Shown here: piece after piece, positions 22,981-35,600 of the stretch | How positions within the stretch are numbered: the stretch's first letter is position 1 | Layout: every line of letters begins with the position of its first letter | DNA from: Gerris lacustris | Lineage: Eukaryota > Arthropoda > Insecta > Hemiptera > Gerridae | DNA: 64,000 nucleotides | Reading direction: 5' to 3' | NCBI GenBank assembly: GCA_951217055.1 | Contig: OX578281.1 | Coordinates: 61,134,043 to 61,198,042 of the forward strand | Notes under the pieces: generated by a model | What the model saw: the letters and a program-made list of their open reading frames with translations, nothing else | Database searches by the model: none | What the model was told of the DNA's origin: nothing | Program-made: the position numbers and the translations under genes

Positions 22981-23930
22981 TGAGTCAATGTGCGCCCGGG
23001 TTAAAGGTTGAGATCTATTATGCTTTTGAGGTTACTTGTAGTCTCTAGAATCTTTATTTTTCGCTAATTCGGATTCCAGCTTCTATGCTTATAGTCATGG
23101 TGAAAATTCTTTTAGATTCTGGTTTATTTACCTCATACCATAATGTCGTATGACAAGAAGGAGTAAACTAAACTATGATATTACATTTATTAGTCAGTAA
23201 AGAAAAAAATATTACCTTATATTTCTATAAATAAAAAAAGAAAGCGCTCTTTAATTATCTTAATATGGAATTAGTGTGTTCCCTAAAATTTAAATTGTTG
23301 TTAATAAATACTGCTAGGAATTTAAAGACATCAAAATTGGCATGTGTGGTAGAATCGAACTAATGACGAGGATAAGCTTCAACGAGGATTGTTCAAGAGT
23401 ACAATATTCTCAAGTGATTTTTATATAAAAAACAAGCTTTTAAAAAAGGGCAAAGGTTTCGTGACTATCTATGTTTTTGGGTTGACTTTATTTCATCTAT
23501 TCTCTAGAGATATGGTAGAAATAAATGGATTAATAAAAGGAAAGAAGAGGAAGTGAAGCGCCGTTGTGTTTTATCTGTTATTTATACATGGTACGAGGGG
23601 TTTTATATTAAGGGAAGGTTGTTGAGTCTCCAACTAGATGATGTAACAGTAGAGATTAGGGTTGAGTGCCGTCTAGACGGGTCGTACAGCACGAGTCGTC
23701 TAGACGGGTCGGATTGCACGAGGCATCCCACTTGTTGGCTCCTCAGGATCGATCCAGCGTGCTGTGCTCTCCGCTGGAACTTCTCTTTCCAGAAATCTTC
23801 CCATCCAATCCTTCATCTCGTATTCTATTCAACACATATAGATCGATTCAATTAAAAGTGAACAAACGTTAAACAAGTAACAATTACCAGTTTATCTGTC
23901 AATTAAGTCATAGAAAAATTAACTTTTCCT
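22981..23930. other. Intergenic DNA, no gene seen
   Basis: Includes a small direct repeat CGTCTAGACGGGTCG at ~23668 and ~23698. No domain found in the open frames at 23553-23872. Confidence 0.3.
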
Positions 23931-23936
23931 ACAGTT

Positions 23937-24116
23937 GACCGATAAATTGGTTGTTATCGCACTCAAAATAGTACGCAAAACTGCAGATTCCTGCACTTAC
24001 AACTTTACCGCACTCATTTTACTTTACCGCACTCCAGTGTTTCAACTTACGAACATAATTAAGTTAAATCTAAACAAAGATTAAATAATCCAAATTATAA
24101 TAATAATAATAAAATG
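23937..24116 (-). repeat. Extra partial copy of the 15190-15350 segment
   Basis: CGCAAAACTGCAGATTCCTG to AAATAATCCAAATTATAATA repeats, in the same orientation, sequence found again at 24385-24540. Both are inverse to 15160-15340. Confidence 0.65.
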
Positions 24117-24930
24117 ACAACTCTTGGACGGATAACGCTGTCCAACGAACTTAGCCTGAGCATTAGTAAAAGGAACATATACACCAAGTTTCAACTAAAT
24201 CGGTTAATTTTTACTCAAGTTATCGTCAGACACGTAAACATTACTGATAGACAGACAGACAGGATGCATAGTTTGTTGAATGTAAAAAGCTCGCTTAGGC
24301 TGTCTTCAATTAAAGTAGAACGAATATCTGACCAAACTGGAAACTTGGTTGAAAAAAAAGACATGCAAGTAATTCTTTTTTCCTACAGTTGACCGATAAA
24401 GTGGTTGTTATCGCATTCAAAATAGTACGCAAAACTGCAGATTCCTGCACTTACTACTTTACCGCACTCCAGTGTTCCAACTTACGAACATAAATAACTT
24501 AAATCTAAACAAAGATTTAATAATCTACATTATAATAATAACAATGACAACTAATGATTATTTTTTAACAAACTACATGATTTAAACACTATATATCAAA
24601 TATAAAAAAATTAAAGATAGACAATCTAAAAAAAAAAGAATCAAATGTGATGAGTAAGTGTTATGATAAAAAATAATAACAGCGCTTGGTCAGGTTTGCT
24701 GAATCAGGCAATAAAAGGCAACACTGGCTATAAACAGAACAGCTGGTTTAGTTGATATTGTAAACCCTTTTAAATGTCGATGAACACTATTATTTTATAT
24801 TTTATTTACAGATTAAAAACTAACTGTAGGAAATGGGCAACTCGAGCTTAAAGTGTCTTTGCTGCACTCAAGAAACCTTTCCTTTTTTCTGTCGAGTGCA
24901 GCCAAGTGCCACTTTGCGCACTAGTTGCAC
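24117..24930 (-). repeat. Inverse copy of the 14686-15640 repeat
   Basis: Runs from GACGGATAACGCTGTCCAAC through GATTCCTGCACTTACTACTT, GGCAACACTGGCTATAAACA and the fold-back 24834-24930. Its order is exactly the reverse complement of 14686-15640. Confidence 0.7.
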
Positions 24931-25985
24931 AAATAACTATTATAGGTACTCTTTATGTGTGCAGGGTGTTATAAGTCCAGATGTTGAAATTCAACAAGCG
25001 TATTCTACCTAATGCCCACAAAACTGCAAAGGGCAAATGTTTATTACAGAACTGTTTCCCCCTCTCTCTCTGTCAGTTTTTTTCATCAGTAAATTCTCTC
25101 TGTCTCTTTTTCCGTCAATAAACTAATGAATTTTTCAGTTTGATTTTAACAGCATAAATAACGAAATCTCCTGCTAATATAAACAGTTATTCTATCAACT
25201 ACCATCTACACCAGGGGTCTCCAAACTACGGCCAGTAAGACATTTTCATCCGGCATTCCACGCCACAAAAGAAAGTAACAAATGAACGTAAACAATTCAA
25301 ATTTATAAGTTCTCCATAATTAAATGAGTAGAGTAAAAGTGCGGATACTGTAACCATAAAATGAGCACACGGATTCTGTAACATGGATTCTATAACAAAT
25401 ACAAACGATGTCGTGGATTCTGTAACTGAAAAGGATTATATGGTTTCTGTAACATGATTCTATAACCGCCTCTAACCTCCTCTAAAAAACGATGTTGCTG
25501 ATTCCATTTCAAACATCAAAGAAGGTAGTTTTATAGACGATTTTTAGCCAAAATGGATAGAATTGCTTATCCGGATATTGCCAACCATTGTAAAATCAGA
25601 TGGCTGATTTTTGCTTACTTCATTCGGCCCACTATATAGACCATCCTATGCAGATCCGGCCCTTTAACCAAAATGACTGGGGAGGACCCCCGATTTACAA
25701 TAATGTTTTTACACCCTCTTCATTCTAGAAAGCTATGTGGAAGATTTTTTTCTCTTGCCTCTACTAAAGATTTGTGTTTAATTTATTATTAGATAATGGA
25801 TATTTGATAAAAGATTTGGATTATATCCTTATCGTAAACATGTATAAGGTTTGGGTTTAATGTTCTTATAGCAAGATATTCCTTAACTCATCTGCCCACA
25901 TATTTAAATGAAATCGTTGCATTTTTTTTTCTTTCTACAGAATATGTTGCCAAATAAAATAATTAGTTTCTCTACTAACATATTA
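24931..25985. other. Intergenic DNA, no gene seen
   Basis: Some short internal repetition (GGATTCTGTAAC-type phrases at 25370-25460). No coding motif. Confidence 0.3.
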
Positions 25986-26029
25986 TTGAAGCGAGCGTAA
26001 GCGAGCTTCTTACATTCAACGAAATATGC

Positions 26030-26076
<47 letters not shown>

Positions 26077-26724
26077 GTGTAACGTTTACGTGTCCGACGA
26101 TAACTTGAGTAAAAGTTGGCCGATTTAGTTGAAATTTGGTATACATGTTCCTCTTACTAATACTCAGGCTAAGTTCGTTGGACAGCGTGATCCGCCTAAG
26201 AGTTCGCGCGCAATGCTCGCGTAAACGAGAGGTTCAAAAATTAAATTGGAATTTCAGGACGGGAAAAGATTCTATCATCATCTATTCGATGAGACAAACA
26301 TTTTTTTTAAATAACATTTCTTAGTAAAACCAACAGCGACACCGCTATCAATTAATAAAGATCGCTAAAACTATTAAAGCGGACCTAAACGTTTATAATA
26401 GAGAAAACAACCTTTTTACCGATATCTTACGTTCTAACGTAACGATTTTAATAAAACTTCATATACACCATCTAATGCACAATTGAAACAAGCATGCAAA
26501 ATTTCAATTTGATACATGCAGTAGTTTTTTTGTAGCAGAGAAATACAATTTATAATAATTGAAAAAGAGATGTGTGGTTAGAGGAATAGTAAGAATACGG
26601 GGTGGTTCCCTTACTACTAGCCGCTGTACTACTACCAGACCCACTATCTATCAACTCATCATGATTCATGATTATCTATTTTTTCAATATTCAATACATA
26701 TTTATTACCATACGCTCGCTTCAA
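25986..26724 (+). mobile_element. TIR element, family M (739 bp)
   Basis: Full-length relative of 13387-14122, with TTGAAGCGAGCGTAAGCGAG at the left and TACGCTCGCTTCAA at the right. The CTGT tract is expanded to about ten units (26036-26076). It contains CCGATTTAGTTGAAATTTGG and GCTCAGGCTAAGTTCGTTGG-like text. No transposase. Confidence 0.7.
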
Positions 26725-27180
26725 TGATAGAGCCACGCGATGCCTAGTGTATAATCTTAATCTTATAACATTCAGAAGCCATTTTCTCAAAAGTATCCAC
26801 CTGCTGCACTTATTTGTTGTCCATATGGAAAAAGGATAATTGGAGGCTTAACAGCCATATATAAGGCTTAAGCGCAACAGTAGATGGCTTAGGCCTGCCA
26901 AAGGTAGGTGGGGGGGGGGGAGGGGGGGGGGGGGGGTTAAGCTATTACAGCTATAAATATGTAATGGATGAGGTTAGTTTGTCGCTTCATCAGCTTTATA
27001 AATCGTATAATTGATATTAACATAAGCTATTTAATATACATATATAATGGATCCACTTCAGGGTAATATAATAATAATTTTCAAGCAGTTATGGTGGCGA
27101 CGTTTCGACCTATCCGGTCATTATTTATTTATTTATTGGAACGAAGTTACTTATGGCACGTTCTGGAGCCCGGGAGTGAA
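26725..27180. other. Intergenic DNA with a G-rich run
   Basis: G-rich tract at 26908-26937. No gene seen. Confidence 0.3.
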
Positions 27181-27915
27181 TCCGAAAAAACGACCAAAAT
27201 CACCGTCACAAAATAACCGTCACAAAATCACCGTCACGAAATCTACAGATGATGATAACTTGAGTAAAAGCTCACCGAGTTAGATGACATTTTATTACAC
27301 ATGTTCATTTTACCAATGCACAGGCTGAGTTCGTCGGAAAGCGTTATCCGCCCAGGCGTTCAAGCGCAACGCTCGCGTAAACATAAGCTTTAAAAGACGG
27401 GAGAAAGTGTTATTAATGAAGCCTGTTACTTGACTTGTTTTGATTATTTTTGTTGTATATGTCAAAAATGTCACTTTGTTTTGTAAATAAATAAAATATA
27501 ATCATGTAAAATTTCACCCTGATACAAGCAGAAGCTGTAGAGTAGGGAAGAGATATATTTTATAATATTTTAAATTAATTGGCCGGGTAGGTAGAAAACA
27601 GTCCTATTTCAATCCAAACTCCTTTAACAAACATACTCTTTCACTATAAACTCATCATGATAAACTTTTTTCTTATATTCAATATATATTTATAGTAAGA
27701 CGCTTGCTTTAATTATACAAATAATGATTTTCTTTTAATTTTGCCTTAACTCTGCCAGGTACAAACAGTTCGTTACTCTTAATTTTGTCTCTTTTCTAAC
27801 TCCGCCATGTATAAGTAGTTAGCAATGTGATTTTATAATTTATATTTAATGAAAAAAGTAAGGAACCTCGTTCCTACCACGGTGCCCCGCGACACCATAC
27901 GTATTTTTTTAATTT
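27181..27915 (+). repeat. Diverged family M copy plus downstream CTCCGCCATG module
   Basis: 27190-27240 has three ACCGTCACRAAAT units. Then GATAACTTGAGTAAAAGCTC and GAGTTCGTCGGAAAGCGTTA lead to a degraded right end (GACGCTTGCTTTAATTAT, ~27700). The module at 27795-27915 follows, as in the 36.5-37.6 kb copy. Confidence 0.55.
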
Positions 27916-28234
27916 CAATTGCACTTTTGACGATGTGTGTATAATGACACTGACAGTACATTTTATAGATCAGCCGAAACTTGAGCGTTTTGTACTATGT
28001 CTTTACAAACGGGCATTCTATACACAGGGCCCGGCTATTTTACAATACGCCCACTATAAACACCCTGACCGTAACATATATAAACAATATGCCATTCTCA
28101 AATTTCTTATTGTTTTCTCTTCAATAACGATTTTTGACAGTATTATAGGATATTATATACGAGGGTAGGTCAATAAGTAATTTCCGTTCCCGCCAAGTGC
28201 GGCCTCCGCTAAGTCGCATGCGGTTTATTTTACA

Positions 28235-28870
28235 GCAAAAGACGTTCCACCGATTGAAATTCATAGACAGCTTTTCGAAGTTTATAGAGAGGGATGTATG
28301 GACATAAAAAATGAATTCGACAGGGCAGGACAAATATTCATGATGAAGAGCGAAGTCGGAGACCAACAACATCCGTCACAGATGAGATGGTGGCAAAAGT
28401 TGATAAATTGGTGCGACAAGTTTGTTGTTTACTCGTGAACTTTGTTTATTACTTTCTAACATTATTAAAGGTTCCATACAGACCATTTTGAATGACATAT
28501 TGATGTTCCATAAGGTTTGTGCATGGTGGGTTTCATGGTAGGCATATTGACAAAAGGTGTGTCGCTACTGCATGACAACGCCCATTCTCATGTGGCAAAC
28601 TCCACAAAGAATCTTCTGATCAGTTTGTTTGAGACATAGTGGCTCATCCACCTTACAGTCTAGACTTGGCACCTAGTGATTACCATCTTTTCACCTCCCT
28701 TAAAGAACACTTGGATGGCCAACGGTTTGATAATGATGATGAAGTCAAGGAAGAGGTGGAAAGCAGGCTTAGTGACCTGGCGGGAGATTTCTTCGACACC
28801 TGGTATTAAAAAGTTGCCTGAAAGACTCAAAAAGTGCTTGGATCGGGAGGGCGATTTTGTTGAGAAATAG
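28235..28870 (+). pseudogene. Broken mariner transposase
   Basis: Three frames must be combined. IEIHRQLFEVYREG (HTH region) is followed, in another frame, by GRTNIHDEERSRRP and VTDEMVAKVDKLV. Then come HKVCAWWV, LLHDNAHSHVAN and HPPYSLDLAPSDYHLF. The second catalytic Asp (codon 28574) and third Asp (codon 28678) are 104 nt apart, where the D34D spacing of mariners needs 105, so one base is lost. The stretch that should hold the first catalytic Asp is missing near 28538. It cannot make active transposase. Confidence 0.88.
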
Positions 28871-28916
28871 TTGATAGTTGTCCTACAAAATAAAATGATT
28901 TTGGTACTTTTTTACC

Positions 28917-29125
28917 CCCCCTATATCCCTCTGTGTTAATAGTTATTTAGACCAAGGAACATATAAAGAGTAGCATATTATATTCCTTAGTCTAAATTAC
29001 TATTAAGACGAAGGGATATTTATTCCAATGTACCTTGGGACAAAGGAATATCACACTTGTGTATATAATTGTTATCATATCCCTTAGTCTAATCAACTAT
29101 TAAGATAAAGGAATATTAAATATAA
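28917..29125. repeat. Three copies of a ~40-bp palindromic motif
   Basis: CCTTAGTCTAAATTACTATT then AAGACGAAGG and two variants are each near-palindromes. Related single copies lie near 19490-19560 and 60860-60920. Confidence 0.5.
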
Positions 29126-29468
29126 AACTGCCCCAGGAGTCTCAATGTCTTGGGGAGACAAACACACAAACCTTTGAGACTTTTGTAGGGCAGACTATTG
29201 TTTAGAACCAAGGGGGGTGCTAAAGTAAAAAAGTGACATGATTTTTATTTATAATACATGTTTTTTCGATTTTTTTAGAACTGTGGGGACCTTACTTATT
29301 GACTAACCCTCGTATTTACCTTTAGTTATACATAGACCATTTAAAAATTAATAAAAGAATTAAAAATCGATTCGTTTTAGCGAACGAATCAATTAGCAGC
29401 GGTATGCTGTAAAGGAACGAGTTTGCCCATCTCTAAGTCTAATTATATGGATGTTTGTTGCAGAGAAG

Positions 29469-29645
29469 ATGCCAGGAGACAGGAGGCTGGTGCTGGGAGG
29501 AACTTACTGTTTCCTCTGGTTCATGTCCATATACTGTGGATTCCTCATACTCTGCTGTCCCTGTCTCATACTTCTCTTTATACATCAAAAGACCTACAGG
29601 TTCGCTATGGACACCATCTTCGCAATATGGGAACTATATCCAGTC
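29469..29645 (+). CDS. LCLAT1: LCLAT1-like coding exon 1
   Basis: Codes for residues 1-59: a short charged start (MPGDRR) followed by a long hydrophobic membrane segment rich in Cys and Phe. It ends in phase 0 at ELYPV before donor GTAAGT. A pyrimidine-rich TTTGTTGCAG lies just upstream (to 29463), suggesting that the real exon begins at 29464 with six UTR bases. An in-frame ATG at 29451 would precede that acceptor and is probably intronic. Confidence 0.88.
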
Positions 29646-32600
29646 GTAAGTCTTTCTAACCATTCATAGCTAGTAACAACCCTAATCCAACTAAAGATCG
29701 ACCAAAAAAAAAAAAAAAAAAAATGGAAATCTGTGACTAGGATTGTTGTTTTCATGTCATGTATAGTCAGTTTTTAATAAATTAGAGCACTATGTTGTAA
29801 ATATGAATCAGAAGCTCAGATCAAGGAAGGGGTAGAGGTAGAGGAAACAATCTCTAGGATCTGGGTCTCAAAAAGTGGTTCATTATGCTACCCCCTACAC
29901 TAAATCTCCCAAGCGGCGGTTTTATGAAACAATATCGATATCTCGATATAAACTCGAAATTTATCTGATATCAGCTGATAAGAATAAGTGATATTTCCTT
30001 ACGATAGTTAATATTTTTATGTTTAATACAGTTTTCTTTATAAATATGGACTTTAATGTTTGTTGTTAACCTTGTTAATTATCTAAAAGCAGTAACGTCG
30101 TTAATAAACGTGTAACAGTTCCTAGATAACCAATAGCAATCTCCTTTGAGTGGTACTGTATGGTACTGTAACATTTGCAACGCCCCTACAGGAGGGAAAT
30201 TAACTATCTTCTCTTCATTTCCTTAGGGTAGCAGTGTGTCTTTGTCAATACATATATTGTTTTATGAGTAGCTTACTTCTACATTATTTTACACTTGGTT
30301 TACCATTACGATTAAAACACATTGTAAAATAAATATATAAAATATACACCTAAAGCTCAAATATTTGAATACCCAACTGTAATTAGACATTGATTTGGTT
30401 AGCTATGCTTATCAATAAAAAGTTGGTAACAGACTTTTACATTTAGTAACTCTCATTGTTTCTTTACATTTAGTACCTCTCCTTCTTGTTTTACATTTAG
30501 TAACTCTCATTGTTTCTTTACATTTAGTACCTCTCCTTCTTGTTTTACATTTAGTAACTCTCATTGTTTCTTTACATTTAGTACCTCTCCTTCTTGTTTT
30601 ACATTTAGTAACTCTCATTGTTGTTTTACATTTAGTAACTCTCATTGTTTCTTTACATTTAGTACCTCTCCTTCTTGTTTTACATTTAGTAACTCTCATT
30701 GTTTCTTTACATTTAGTACCTCTCCTTCTTGTTTTACATTTAGTAACTCTCATTGTTGTTTTACATTTAGCTCCTCTCATTGTTGTTTTACATTTAGCTC
30801 CTCTCATTGTTTCTTTACATTTAGTACCTCTCCTTCTTGTTTTACATTTAGTAACTCTCATTGTTGTTTTACATTTAGCTCCTCTCATTGTTGTTTTACA
30901 TTTAGCTCCTCTCATTGTTGTTTTACATTTAGCTCCTCTCATTGTTGTTTTACATTTGGCTCCTCTCATTGTTTCTTTACATTTAGTACCTCTCCTTCTT
31001 GTTTTACATTTAGTAACTCCCATTGTTTCTTTACATTTAGTAACTCTCCTTCTTGTTTTACATTTAGTAACTCTCATTGTTGTTTTACATTTAGCTCCTC
31101 TCATTGTTGTTTTACATTTAGTAACTCTCATTGTTGTTTTACATTTAGCTCCTCTCATTGTTGTTTTACATTTAGTAACTCTCATTGTTTCTTTACATTT
31201 AGTACCTCTCCTTCTTGTTTTACATTTAGTAACTCCCATTGTTTCTTTACATTTAGTACCTCTCCTTCTTGTTTTACATTTAGTAACTCCCATTGTTTCT
31301 TTACATTTAGTACCTCTCCTTCTTGTTTTACATTTAGTAACTCTCATTGTTGTTTTACATTTAGCTCCTCTCATTGTTGTTTTACATTTAGCTCCTCTCA
31401 TTGTTGTTTTACATTTAGCTCCTCTCCTTCTTGTTTTATATTTAGTAACTCATCGTTGTTTTACATTTAGGTCCTCTCATTGTTGTTTTACATATAGTAC
31501 CTCTCATTGCTATCTACGTTAGGTAGAGCAAAAGTTATGAGGGAAAATTATAAAAATAATCTAAGATTCACTTTAACTTTTTAAAGTCGTATATAAATAA
31601 ATATGAAGTTACTGTTTTAGGGTTTGATGGAAGTTATGTTTGGAGTTGAAACTATAATCCTGGGAGACAGGATTCGACCATGGGAGCGATCTGTACTCGT
31701 CATGAATCACAGGTGAGTCACTTAATCAAATCATGGGTTTCAATTAAGAAATATTCCTCTTTCATTTATTCTGTATTCACTTTCAATTATATTTCCATTG
31801 AATGAATGCATTTAACTACCATTAAATAATTGCATTGCATTGCCATAGAATAATTGTAGTGCCAATGAATGAATGCATTGCTTCCTCGCTTCCTACCAAA
31901 CAAAATTTAATACCCCCCCCCCCCCGCATTATTTAATTTTAATTTTTATAAATTAAACTTGAAAAAGTCTTACAATAATTGTTTTGGGAAAACTTAAGAG
32001 AAACATTTCAGTATTCCAGGGGGGGAGGGGTCAAGCACCCCTGTTTGACCCCCCCCCCCCCCCATATGGGCGCCCATGTGCACTTGCATCGATTGATTTT
32101 ATTTTATTTTCCCCCGGTGTGGCCTAACCCGAATTTATTAACTAAGACTTATTAATTAATAATTGAGATTTATTAGTTAAGAAAAATTATTATTTAATAT
32201 AAGACTATTTAAGTTAAATTCTTGGAACATCATTATCAGAGACGGGAAAAAGTCATAAACGTCATAGTCATATGATTTTGTCATAAAATAGCCATTTTAC
32301 GAATAAACGTCATAAAATGAGGTTTTCTTGGGATAAACGTCATAGAATGGCCTTTTTTGTCAAATGTTTAGCAAAAAGTTTATTTTTTTTGTTAAAGCAA
32401 ATTTTTATATCGAACACTCGTGGTCCGGTTCCAGGTAAAAGTGCAGTTCAAACAAAAAACCCTTACACCAGCTTAGTGAAAGGCCTGGGCTCTTAATTCC
32501 CTGATCACTTTCGGACTTAACTAATGCGCTTATGCATACCTGCAACTAGAGAGGCACCGACGGTCATCCCTAATTCCAAACTAGGGCTCCTGATCGGCTC

Positions 32601-35600
32601 CTTCTTAAGAACAAATCTTCCAATTAGAATCCAGGAAGGTCAAGATAAATTCTCCTCGGAAGGTCTCTGATTCTCCAATCAGCCAATAGTAAACCCATTG
32701 GGTTGGGCAGTTTCCTGATTAGCTGTTCCAGAACTTAAGATTTTGTATATATTCATGGTAAGGGATTAGAATGTTTAATTGCTCATTTGATATCTTTCTC
32801 GTGTTACTTGTTTTTTTTTTAATTGATCTATTACTTGGGTTTCGTTGGTAAAACCAAAAAAGGAAACCCTTATAGTTTCGTTCATGTGTCTGTCTATCTG
32901 TCAGTCGGTACAGTTCCAATAACTTTTGAATCAAAAGAGATACAAACATGAAATTCCAATATTAAAGATCGTTTTGACGCACACACAGGAAAAATATTGC
33001 GAACTCAAAATAATCAGCTGTTCAAATTCAAAATGGCGGATAACTCACGTCACGCGATTTTTTTTTATTTTTTTTTTATTTTTTTATTTTTGAGTGGGGT
33101 ATCAAATAAAAGGTATTGAAGAGTAGATACAAAACTATGTAACACTTGTGGAAAGCGTTTAATTTTCAACGCCATTTTGTCAAAAAACATCAAAATTGTG
33201 CGTGTACCCCCCTCCCCCCTTAAAACTATATTTCCGCTGTTTTTCTAAAAATATGAAAAATATGAAAAATATGCAAAATGTGCTTTCTGCTGGGCCATAG
33301 AAAAATAAGATTAGCAATTCTATATGAATTGCTAATCTTATCTTATCTTATCTGGGAATCCAAAAAGGGCGGCTAATTCCTGTCACGGGGGATTTTTTTT
33401 TTTTTAAATTTTGAGTGAGGTATATAATGAAAGGTATTGAGGAGTAAATTACAAAAATATATGACACGTGTGGAAAGTGTTTAATTTTTCATGCCATTTT
33501 GTTAAAAAAACATAAAAATTTAAATCATGGATGGGAACACGCCCAAGGCCATAGCTGCCCGATTAAAGGGGCAAAGAAGTTCGGAAATTGCCTGAAGGGC
33601 GAAAAGCAAATGAATGTGTCATGCATGAAATTTGCTCCCAGCTCATCTGCCGACGTCGAATGGTCTTTTTCCAAGTTTAAAATTCTACTGACGGACAAAA
33701 GAGCCAATTTAACGCTGGATAATATAGAACAACATATGATTATTTTTTACAACGTTGAAGCATTCTGCTAATTATTATTATTTATTATATATTGTAAATT
33801 TAATTCTGTGTTTATGAAATATGAAATCTTTCTTTTGAACTGTTACCCTCCAAAATAACGCTAAATTTTCGCTAAAAAAGGCTCATTTTTCACATTGAAA
33901 ATAAACGTCATACTTTTTGCTAAAACGTCATAAAACAACCGATTTTCTAAAATAGAGGTCATAAAACAGGATAATAAAAGTCATAAAAGTCATAGAATAA
34001 AGGTCATGAAATGGAAAAATAAAAGTCATAAACGTCCCGTCTCTGATCATTATAATTCCTTGTGTATATTTTCAGGACGAGATTAGACTGGAACTTCTTA
34101 TGGGCGGCGATGCACTATGCTGCCAGTACACCGGCACACAGGCTCAAATTCGTACTTAAAGCTCCAATAAGACACTGCCCGGGACCAGGTAAATCACAAA
34201 TAGAACAATCATTTTACATTTTAAATTTGTATGTTAAAATAATTTTTGTGTTCATATGAAATCAATCTTTTTTGCGGATTTTTTGACCAGGCGATATTTC
34301 TTACCTAATGTCACTCTTGAAAAGAACTTACTAGCGTTCCATGTATATACGGCTTGAAGTGACGCTGATAGATTTTTTTTTAAATCCGACCTCTCCAGCG
34401 CCTTCTAGGGCCAAAAGTTTATTTTTTTGATAGTGTACCCTGTTATCACGAGTACTTTTTTATGGAAAGACCAAATCGAATAATAAGTATCCTATCTTGT
34501 AGAGGACTCTTTGGAGATGGTACCCTACTGTAAACTTTTTTTTGATTCGAAACCCTCCAAGTGAAGTTTAGTAATAAATTTAGTAAGTTAGTTAATTTAG
34601 TAAAATTAATTTGATACGCTATTACAAATGAGTTATTACAGATAAGTTATTATATCTATTTAAAGATCTACAAATCAAAACAAACATTCATTTTTATTGG
34701 AATAATTGTGGTTGGCTTAGCTTGGCAATAACAAATGATTTCAAGGTGAGTCGACAGAACACTAGTCGATTATATAAAGGATATTGGGTAATAGAGTTAT
34801 TAATGTGTTGTTTATAGGTTGGGTGATGCAGATGGCTGGATTCTTCTACATCTACAGAGACTGGTCTAAGGATAAGAGACTTCTTTCAAGGATGGTCGAT
34901 TACTACAAAGATATCGACCATACTTACCAGGTAAACCACCTCCTAGTTACCATTTACCACATTACACATTATAACAAGATATATTTTTTTATATGGTTAC
35001 ACTTGATTAATTATATATATATAATATAATATATAACTTTTTCTTAAATAACACTGGACCAAGTAGTAATGTACTCGTATGAGAGAAAATTTAGTAGATG
35101 TATGTTTTTTTATACCATGAGTAATCTCACACTGTTGCAGGTGCTGCTGTTTCCAGAGGGTACGGACCTGACTCCTTGGAGCCTGACTAGATCTAATTCG
35201 TACGCAGATAAGAACAACCTGCCTTACTATACCAGAGTATTGCATCCCAGGACCACAGGCTTCTCCTTTCTAGTAGAGAAGATGCGCACTAGTGGGTACC
35301 AAATTATTCATAATTATCAATTCTGGCAACACTGTATGTCTGTAATTTAAAAAAAAAAAAAAAAACTTTAAAAAATCTGAACTAGGTATTTTTGATCAAT
35401 ATAATCTCAACTACCAATATAATCTAAATTCCAAATTACAAGGAGGTGATAAATTGTTTCTTTGTTGAGGACAAAATTGTGGGGAAAAGTATTGACTTTA
35501 GTGAAAATGTGACATCGTTGTAAAACTAGTCATAATCAAGATGTCCGATCATATTCATATGAATTAGTTGCAATGTGTAGTTGTATGATTGGGATGTGTT

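Larger units (their letters stand above)
28160..29312 (+). mobile_element. Degenerate mariner-like transposon
   Basis: Terminal inverted repeats are CGAGGGTAGGTCAATAAGTA and TACTTATTGACTAACCCTCG (one mismatch), flanked by the TA target duplication. The transposase remains (28190-28870) include an N-terminal HTH region and a C-terminal catalytic region with HDN and LAPSDYH. A ~350-bp tract at 28905-29230 carrying three short palindromes lies between the coding remains and the right end. Confidence 0.9.

Noticed and set aside
23553..23872. 100-residue open frame near 23.6 kb
   Set aside because: No recognisable domain, no splice or promoter context, contains a direct repeat; not supportable as a gene.
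25904..26146. Open frame with DRQTDRQTD repeats (similar ones at 43236-43646 and 15448)
   Set aside because: Translation of (CTGT)n/(ACAG)n within non-coding family M copies.
30412..31401. 329-residue open frame on the minus strand (and the 188-residue frame opposite)
   Set aside because: Pure 27-bp tandem repeat whose length is a multiple of three; no domain, no splice context, inside an intron.
33499..33771. Possible extra exon or host gene in LCLAT1 intron 2
   Set aside because: Sequence is the hAT transposase C-terminus and lies between matched hAT ends with a target duplication.
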